64,000 bases of DNA. It comes from Cricetomys ansorgei (lineage: Eukaryota > Chordata > Mammalia > Rodentia > Nesomyidae). The stretch lies in NCBI GenBank assembly GCA_026225945.1, contig JAMJFZ010001262.1:124001-188000 (forward strand). Reading direction: 5' to 3'. This document shows positions 57,170 through 64,000 of the stretch, in pieces. The position numbers were made by a program, and so were the translations under genes. The stretch's first letter is position 1. Every line of letters starts with the position of its first letter. The notes under the pieces are model-generated. The model saw only the letters and a program-made list of their open reading frames with translations. It was not told the DNA's origin and ran no database searches.

Positions 57170-57323
57170 TGTACATGAGTACTCTGTCTTTACATACACA
57201 AGACAAGGGCATCAGATCCCATTATAGACAGTTGTGAGCCACCATGTGTGTGCTAGGAATTGAACTCAGGAAGTCCGGAAGAGCAACCAGTGCTCTTAAT
57301 AGCTGAACCATCTCTCCAGCCCC
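57097..57323 (-). mobile_element. B2/B3-type SINE with (TTTA)n tail
   Basis: The right end on the minus strand reads GGGGCTGGAGAGATGGTTCAGC and AAGAGCACTGGTTGCTC, a good tRNA-like head with Pol III boxes. The left end is a (TTTA)n run (57097-57168), the antisense A-rich tail expanded to about 17 units. Confidence 0.9.
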
Positions 57324-58044
57324 GCCTGGCATTTGAGGCCTGATTTTCATGCCTTATACAAGTTCATATTGTATGATTCCATGTTATTACATTACACAAT
57401 GCACTCCATGAATGTCCATATCAATTCTGCAGTGGGCTAGGAAACCAAAGTATATTGGCTAACATGTAAATAGTAAAAAAGTCCACAGGTGACATTTAAA
57501 TTTTGATGGTAGAAATCTGAAATGACATTGTAAAATAAAGTTGAGGGGTGTTTGTGTCTTTTTGTATGATTCTTCACTAGCTACAACAACTCATTTTGTC
57601 TTCCTGGGGTCATTTGTACTCTCCCAATGCCTAGAAAGTCAATAATTTCAGCTTGAAGTTCAAGTGGACAACTAAATGAACTTTACTCTTAAGATTACAA
57701 CTATTTCAAACAATTTTCATAACTCCAAAATAAATATCCAACTCAAATGAAAACTTTCTAGTCATACATCTTTGGCCTTTATAAGTGGATTTGTTATCCT
57801 AACTGCATTAAGAACCAAAACATTCTTAATATAATCCAGTAAAATCCTATGATCTTTCTTGATGTGTGGTGAGGACTACACTTACCTGTGGGTATAAGGA
57901 CAAATATAGTAGTTAGAGATTATACTAGTTTAATAAAATGGGGATTCTAGCTCTTCTCCAAGTTTCATGACTTCTCTAGCTCTGGGTAGATGGCTGTTAG
58001 TTTCTAGTACAGAACAGAAGTCTACTAGCAATAAAAATATAGAG
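57324..58044. other. Anonymous AT-rich sequence, no gene seen
   Basis: No recognised gene or repeat. Confidence 0.4.
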
Positions 58045-58625
58045 TTGTGGAGCCCAGTCCCATTGGATACATCTGCAAAGCAAATCCTACACCTGAGGCT
58101 CAGGAAACATTGTTAAAGAGGGGGCAGAAAGACTGCAAGAGTCAAGCATCAGGGAGTTTGTTGTGAGATTGCATCTCCTAGCAACGTCAGAAGTCTCACC
58201 AATGTGACTGTCTAAACACGATCTGAACAAGGACCACAGCAATGGTCATTCCAAAGTGGATAGGGGTTGCCCAAAAACCTCAATCCTACACAAAGAACTG
58301 CAAGCAACCCCAGAAAGAGTGGGAGAAATAGTCTTTTCCAGGGACGATCATAGCAACTGGTTATCCAATACAAAATGGTCAGCTCTGAAAACACACATAG
58401 AAGTAACATTATATAGACTGAGCAAGGGAATATATATGTATATACATGTGTGTGTGTGTATGTGTGGGTGTATATACACACACGTAACAACAATTACTGA
58501 AAAAAGAGGCCAGGAATCTGAAAGAGAGCAAGGAGAAATATATAGGGGTGTTTAAAGGGAACAAAGAGGAGGGGGTAACTATGTAATAATACTATAATGT
58601 CAAAAATAAAAGAAAATTTAAAAAC
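58045..58625 (+). mobile_element. LINE-1 3' end, 5'-truncated
   Basis: Has the LINE-1 3' UTR order: CCTGAGGCTCAGG, AGGGGGCAGAAAGACTGCAAGAG, TGTGAGATTGCATCTCC, GACTGTCTAAACA, TTATCCAATACAAAATGGTCAGC, ACATAGAAGTAACATTATATAGACTGAGCAAGG, then AGAGGCCAGGAATCTGAAAGAG, G-rich sequence and an AAAATAAAAGAAAATTTAAAAA end. An internal TATACATGTGTG/GTATATACACAC stretch (58433-58484) is its usual variable region. Best-preserved LINE-1 end in the window. Confidence 0.9.
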
Positions 58626-58974
58626 CATGATTTAATAAATGGTAATAATGTCCAAGTTAAATAGCACTATCCAACACTGAACACCTAGGAAGTAAGAGCA
58701 TCAGGCCTAGAGTTCACATCGAATGATAATCACACTGGTAGCTTTTGTATTCAGCAAGGTATCTAAAATCTAAGTATAGAATTTAAAAATAGTTTTTCTA
58801 TTTACTCCTAGTGGTTTAAAAAGGGGCAAGGCAAGATGTAACATATGTACAAATATTATTAAATATGAACTCATTTAATGTAGATGTCTACATTCTAACA
58901 TATCCAGAGCAATAAGAACAAGAAACAACCTACACACTTCACCAAGATGAAAACTCTTATGTTTCTGGACTCTA

Positions 58975-59525
58975 TGAGATAGCTTAGTGCGTAAAGGTGT
59001 TTGCTACACAAGCTTTCTGACCTGAGTTCAATCTTTGTGTCTTAGTTAGGGTTTCTACTGCTGAGATGAAATACCATGACCAAAAGCAACTTGGGGAAGG
59101 AAAGATTTATTTGGCTTACCTATCCTGAATTACAGTACAATCTAAGATAAGAGCTCAAACCAGCCAGAAACCTGGAGGCAGGAGCTGACACAGAAGCCAT
59201 GAAGGAGTGCTGCTTACTGGCTTGTTCCCCATGGCTTGCTCAAACTACTTTCTTATGTAACCCAGGATCACCAGCCTAGAGACGACACCACCCCCAATAT
59301 GCTGGGCTCTTCCACACTAATAACTAATTAAGAAAATGCCCCACAGGATTGAATACAGCCCAAGTTTATGGAGGCATTTTCTCAATTGAGGTCCTTCACT
59401 CTCTTAGATGACTATAGCTTTGTCAACTTGACATGAAACTAGCCAGAACACCATGGATTTGAATCCACAAAGTTGTCTTCTGACCTCCACTGGATATTCA
59501 TGGCTCACATACTTCTCTCCCCACA
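58975..59525 (+). mobile_element. B3/B4-type SINE split by an LTR
   Basis: Left piece 58975-59037: GAGATAGCTTAGTGCGTAAAGGTGTTTGCTAC...GACCTGAGTTCAATC. Right piece 59451-59525: GGATTTGAATCCACAAAGTTGTCTTCTGACCTCCACTGG, which is the next part of the SINE body, ending at the GATA array. An LTR lies exactly between the two. Confidence 0.75.
59038..59450 (-). mobile_element. Solitary rodent ERVL/MaLR-type LTR inside a SINE
   Basis: Plus-strand ends TGTCTTAGTTAGGG and AGCCAGAACA give TG...CA termini. The inside matches 17457-17861 over CCTGGAGGCAGGAGCTGACAC, CTTGTTCCCCATGGCTTGCTCA, CTAATTAAGAAAATGCC and GTCAACTTGACATGAAACTAGCC. Flanks CTTTG and CCATG share 3 of 5 bases, so the target duplication is worn or the border is off by a base or two. 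Confidence 0.85.
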
Positions 59526-59544
59526 TCATGGGCATACACAATAC

Positions 59545-59638
<94 letters not shown>

Positions 59639-59688
59639 GATAGATAGGCAGATAGACAGACAGACAGATAGATAGACAGGTAGGTAGG

Positions 59689-59747
<59 letters not shown>
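59545..59747 (+). repeat. (GATA)n array with GACA and GGTA variants
   Basis: About 200 bases of GATA units with internal variant blocks (GATAGGCAGATAGACAGACAGACA, GTAGGTAGGTAG) near 59645-59692. Minus-strand frames of 75-146 codons (Ile/Tyr/Leu/Ser repeats) are artefacts. It has grown from the tail of the SINE to its left. Confidence 0.97.
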
Positions 59748-59775
59748 ACAAGCAAATAAATAAACGAACAAATGG

Positions 59776-61229
59776 AAATGTGTGGTTTTCCAAGTTCAGG
59801 ATGAATAGAAAAAGACTTTTTACTACCATAAAGTTCATATGCAAAAGAGTTGATGTATGTATAAAGCAGTCATGAAAAGTGACTTTTACAATCTTCTGTA
59901 CCTATTTTCTTCTATATGATATGTTTTCTTACGAGATGCCGGAAGGGCCTCTTGAGACGGTCGAGATGAGTTTCCTTCAGAGTATAACATCTCAAATGGG
60001 AGTGATGATGAGGAGCTAGAAACATTCTAAAGGAAGATGTGACCTCAATAATGCAGAGAACTCATGTGATCAGGGTCTCAGGTCCTCCTTCAAAGCATAG
60101 AATGATTTCTGTGGTGGGCTTCTACAGCCATGATGCCATATGACGATTCTTTAAGCTGTGATGCTCTAATCCTTTGAAGCAAAAACTCTTGAGTTTCACA
60201 AACTGGGTGGCTTCGTAGTTTTGAAAGCCTAATTAACAGTCATGAACTAGAGATTAAAGTATAAGAAATCTGGGAGCTGTGCTGGCTGATGGTGCTGGGG
60301 CCTAAGCAGAGTGGAGCTAGAAGCGGGAAGAGCAGGTGGCCTTAAAAACTGAAGTTGTTTTGGAATCAGAATGGAAAAGGTCATATTAGGTCCCTGGTCA
60401 CAGCAGCACCTGCTGTGGAGAGATATGGTGTAGGAGGTAACAGCTACTTACTGTTCAGGCTTCCAGATGCTGCCACGCTTTGCCTTGGTCTCAGCAGTCC
60501 TACCTATCTCAGTTTTGGAACATCCTGGAATCACAATAAAATCAACTCAGTCCATTAAGTATTTGAAGAGTTTTCTTTTATGAGCATACTTGTGTTTCAT
60601 GTTAGATTCTTTGTGCCACAAGGCATTTATTCAGACTTGCTATCCTCAGACTTAAAAACAAACAAAAACAAAAGTACTAAATCTCTATGCTTAAAACATT
60701 GAAGTATTGACAAAATTGTGGAGAACGTTCAGGCCAAAGTCTGATGAAAAGTGTAACTTTAGAGAGATGTAAAAAGAGCGGCAGCAAGTCTGCTCTTAGA
60801 GCCTCTGCCAATGTTAAAATAGATAACAGAACTCTTGAGCTTTGTTCTGGAGCCTCAAGGGTAAGAAGATAGAGATCAAGTTCTTTACCAGGAAAGTCCG
60901 CCAAACATTCGGTGAAGAAAAGAATTAACTTGGTACAAACTCATGCAGAAAATAAAAAGAGGGAACAAATTTGGACTCCTTTGATCAGGCAGCCTTTCCC
61001 TGACTCTGGAACTCAATATGGATAATATGAAGAGGGGAAAACAGAGGCCAGTTTCAATATAGGAAAATTACTGAAAAACCCAGGAATGTGATATTGGGCT
61101 AATATAAAATGTGGCTCACAACAACAAAAGACTAAAGTAGAAAAGTCATATAGGCAACGCAAAAGATCAAGAAAATGTGGCACAAATTTCCACTAAACAT
61201 GATAATAAAATGAAATACTAGTCATCAAT
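59776..61229. other. Anonymous sequence, no gene seen
   Basis: 60100-60560 is moderately GC-rich and ends in ATCACAATAAAATC, a poly-A-signal-like word, but no coding frame beyond 67 codons and no recognised transcript is present. Confidence 0.4.
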
Positions 61230-61647
61230 GATATTGAACTAACAATATATAAATGCCAGAGCTTTAGTGAATTTTACAAGTACTGAAGGGGAAAGGAGGG
61301 ATAATTGGGACGGGGTGTAAGTGCGAAGATGGGTAGCAGGGTAGAGCAGAGAGGGAGTTGGGGAAGGAATAGCCAACACTAAAAATGTTTGAAAAAGCCT
61401 AATGGAAACCTACTATTTTATAAGCTTCCTAAATATATATCTATCTATATAAAATATGTATCTATCATCTATCTAATCTATCTCTCCACATATAATATTA
61501 AAAAATTGAATTGAAATTACCCTACGCAGAGGACGGTTTTCCTCTCAGAAGCCAAAGATTGACATGAAAAAACCCAGTGCGTTACCTCCTCTTGAGTTCT
61601 TGGCCCGCTGTGTCCCAGAGACCCCCTGAACAATACACGCTATTGTC

Positions 61648-61685
61648 ATTGTTCTTTTTGCTCATAATTGTTCTTTTTGCTCATA
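61648..61685 (+). repeat. Perfect 19-base tandem duplication
   Basis: ATTGTTCTTTTTGCTCATA occurs twice head to tail with no mismatch, inside the old LINE-1 end. Identity in otherwise diverged sequence suggests a recent slip or duplication. Confidence 0.97.
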
Positions 61686-62754
61686 AGAACTTGATGACAG
61701 GACCCTATTGCTAAAGGCACCACATACTTTGGTTACAGGACATGGAAAAGTCAAGTTGGTAATGACCAGGAACCTTCCTCCCTGCTGGATACTGAAGGTT
61801 CTGAAAGGTACTACATAAGCTGTTGGGGAGAAAAGGCATCATCAGTCTTACCTAGCTATGAATCCTATAAACTACCAAAATGGTTGTTTTTGTTACATTT
61901 GCTACATTGGTTGATGTAGCCAGATATGCCCATGAGTACAATAGAGGCATGAATGTTGTGGAGGTAAACAACTGGTTTCTGATTGGATTTAAGACCCCTT
62001 TCATGGGTAGAAAAACATACCTGACACTGTAAATTTATTCAAGAACCCATGGCTAGGAGGTTCATAGGCCCCAAGGCTGAACCTGGTTTTATTATTTTGC
62101 TAAATGGATATAGTATTAAACTGACCTAAATCTAAATCTGCATCTGTAGATCCATAGATCAGTGTGGTTCTCAGATCTCATCAGAAAAGTTTCTTTGTGG
62201 AAGGGCTGGCAGTTAACCCAGAAAATCAGAAGTGGTCATTGTGCAGAGAACAAGTGTCTACTTGACCAGTGCTTAGCCATAAATGGGACATCTACATTCC
62301 CTCTCCTCACCGTCCAGTAACCATCCCAGAAAAGGGGGTGGAAAGATTGTAAAAGCCAGAGGTGGAGGAAGACTGTGTGAAATAATGTCTTCTGCCATGA
62401 TGGTACTGATGCATTCATGAACTCACAGCAAGTGTGGTTGCCTTCACGAGACCTGCCCAATTCAAATCACTCAATATCCCAGCATGGGAAAGGCTCATGA
62501 GCGATGACTCACAACTAAGAAACTGCTTACAGTGATAGCTACTGGTGGAGGAAAAATAGTTTTCTTTAAGAGTGTGGCCCTGATAGGTAAGCCATGCTCC
62601 GAAGAATGGCCCCAGTACAAATTGGACTCCATGGCTTGAAGAAAGATGGGGGGATTATAAATGATAATGTGAAGTTGTAAGAGGATGGGGTGGATCTATG
62701 AGGAATTAGAGGGAAGATGAGGGTGAATACGATTAAAATACACAGTATGAATGC

Positions 62755-62765
62755 ATATATATATA

Positions 62766-62797
<32 letters not shown>

Positions 62798-62810
62798 ATA
62801 TATATATAAA
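62755..62810 (+). repeat. Compound (TA)n(TG)n(TA)n microsatellite
   Basis: CATATATATATATG followed by about nine TG units and TATATATATAATATATATATATA near the LINE-1 3' end. Confidence 0.95.
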
Positions 62811-62953
62811 TTTCAATGAACAAAATAATATATTAAAAAATCAAATATAACATGGTACCAAAGAAGCAAGAATTAAAAGAGCACCTATACTATATTTCCT
62901 TTTGTATAATTTTTAAACAGAAAAAATGTAATTACATTGTTTAGGGCTGCATG

Positions 62954-63302
62954 TGTTGTGGTTTGAATGAGAATGGCTCCCAAGGGCTCCCAGTTGGTGG
63001 AATGTTTTGGGAAGGATTAGGAAGACTGCCCTTGTTGGAATTTGTGTGTCACTGCAGATAGGCTTTGAGGTTTCAGAAATAGCCCATTATCAGTTATCTG
63101 TCTGTCTGTCTCTCTCTCTGCTGTATTAGATGTAAGCTCTCAGCTACTGTTCTGTGCCCTGCCAGTTGGCTTGCCAGCACACATCCTGCCATGATGATCA
63201 TGGACTTTAAGCTCTGGAATCAGAAGCCCACGTTAATACTTTTTTATATAAAGTATCTTGGTCAAGGTGTCTCTTCACAGTAATAGAAACGTATCCAAGA
63301 CA
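62954..63302 (+). mobile_element. Rodent MaLR-type LTR, near full length
   Basis: Ends TGTTGTGGTTTGAATGAG and ATCCAAGACA give TG...CA termini. Inside are GCTCCCAGTTGGTGGAA, TTGGGAAGGATTAGGAAGA, TGTGTCACTGCAGATAGGCTTTGAGG, GATGTAAGCTCTCAGCTACTG, CATGATGATCATGGACTTTAAG, TCTTGGTCAAGGTGTCTCTTCACAG. The bases before (GCATG, 62949-62953) and after (GCAAG, 63303-63307) form a 5-bp target duplication with one change. No viral genes adjoin it. Confidence 0.9.
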
Positions 63303-64000
63303 GCAAGACCATTGGAGAGTTCTAGAGGCAAGAAAGGCCATCATAACTGTAGAAATCTGAAGTACTGTCAGCTGTAGCAAATTGGAGCTTTGAGAGGGCC
63401 ACTGCTGTTGCTTCATGATTTCTTGGGTCATCCAAATGTTCAGTTAATAATTATTCTAATCGTTAAACTTTATTTATCACTGTATACGTCTAAATATGTA
63501 TCTTTTGTTTTCCACCAATTTAAAAAAAGAAAGCTCTCAGGAATCATAGAAGTAGAGCTCAAGTCGTGGCATTTGTGGCAAGGAAGAGCGGAGATCACTT
63601 TGAGTGAGATCTGAAGCCTGGAGGCCCTCCAGCCAGTCTCCACCTCCAGTTCTCTGTTCTGCCACTCAGAGACAGCCTTGCCCTCCACCCTTGCCCTCCA
63701 CACTGGACCGCAATAAACAAGAAAGCTTTGATCTGCGTCATTTGTGCTGCAGTCTATTGATTTTGCCATAATATTTTAGAAGCAATCAATATTATGATCA
63801 GTTCAACCATAACACAGCATAAGTTTGGAAGCACCATGATCATTTTCATATCCTTAAAAGAAATCTGAATTACACAAACCGATGAATGTAATTCCAAAGC
63901 AACTAAGACAATTATTCGTGCCATGTAATTAGTTTGGTCCATGAGTCTTAAGAAATAAGAAGCAAAAACAAAACAACAACAACAAAAACCACTGCAGAAG
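63303..64000. other. Anonymous sequence at right edge, no gene seen
   Basis: Around 63620-63760 a C-rich segment is followed by CGCAATAAACAAG and then TGATCTGCGTC, which has an LTR-end flavour (poly-A signal and short U5), but I could not identify a U3. A CAA-rich run (AAAACAACAACAACAAAAACC) lies at about 63969-63990. Confidence 0.4.

Larger units (their letters stand above)
61230..62840 (+). mobile_element. LINE-1 3' UTR, older Lx-like subfamily
   Basis: Words recalled from long rodent LINE-1 3' UTRs occur in order: GAGAGGGAGTTGGGGAAGGAATA with CCTACTATTTTATAAGCTTCC (61340-61440), CACCACATACTTTGGTTACAGGACATGGAAAA (61720-61750), GTCAAGTTGGTAATGACC, CCCATGGCTAGGAGG, GGGACATCTACATTCCCTCTCC (62280-62310), GGGGGTGGAAAGATTGTAAAAGCCAGAGG (62336-62362), then GATGAGGGTGAATACGATTAAAATACAC and an AT-rich end. 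Borders and continuity across 61.5-62.3 kb are less certain than the two ends. Confidence 0.6.

Noticed and set aside
59404..59844. 146-codon minus-strand frame
   Set aside because: Mostly Ile-Tyr-Leu-Ser repeats from the GATA array joined to SINE/LTR sequence.
60100..60560. Possible 3' end of a transcript (ATCACAATAAAATC)
   Set aside because: A poly-A-signal-like word alone in AT-rich DNA is expected by chance; no coding frame or repeat family supports it.

Overview
This window looks like non-coding euchromatin from a muroid rodent (mouse/rat/hamster-like). The evidence is the interspersed repeats: Lx-type LINE-1 3' UTRs, B1, B2, B3 and B4 SINEs, rodent ERVL/MaLR-type solitary LTRs, and long (CA)n, (CTTT)n and (GATA)n microsatellites. 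I saw no recent rat-type ID element and no young full-length LINE-1, so species is not resolved. I found no intact protein-coding gene, exon, tRNA, rRNA or snRNA gene. Every long open frame I examined lies in LINE-1 debris, an LTR or a simple repeat, or is short and unrecognised. The window is either intergenic or inside a very long intron.

Layout. 1-2560: a LINE-1 ORF2 fragment (+), then two unrelated LTR-like blocks on the minus strand flanking a degenerate minisatellite. 2600-4630: anonymous AT-rich sequence. 4630-6015: Lx LINE-1 3' UTR (+). 6015-19620: mostly unique sequence with an LTR (about 9865-10217, -), a MaLR fragment (13140-13400), a full B2 with target-site duplications (14997-15175) and an LTR with a near-perfect 5-bp duplication (17457-17861, -). 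19620-23690: a VNTR-bearing LTR, a B4 split by an inserted LTR-like piece, a second B4 and an antisense LINE-1 3' UTR. 24600-28980: a promoter-like block, then an antisense LINE-1 carrying the end of ORF1, the inter-ORF region and a deleted ORF2. 28980-32340 is mainly unique. 32340-35750: antisense Lx 3' UTR (same family as 4630-6015), B2, B3, B1 and a mirror-symmetric CTTT/CTTC tract. 35750-51890 is the most repeat-poor part and holds the best candidates for conserved non-coding DNA. It also has an old cluster (MIR, MST-like MaLR) at 46545-48247. 51890-64000: nested insertions (LINE-1 in LTR, LTR in B3), more MaLR LTRs, two LINE-1 3' UTRs and a GATA array.

There are no cooperating genes. The biology visible here is the layered history of retrotransposition, repeat expansion and possibly a few regulatory elements. 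I did not find a convincing new genetic system. The most useful leads are the nested insertions, the tandem arrays inside the LINE-1 and the LTR, two sites with cruciform or triplex potential, a CTCF-like motif and three repeat-free AT-rich blocks. Family assignments rest on recalled consensus sequences, not on an alignment.
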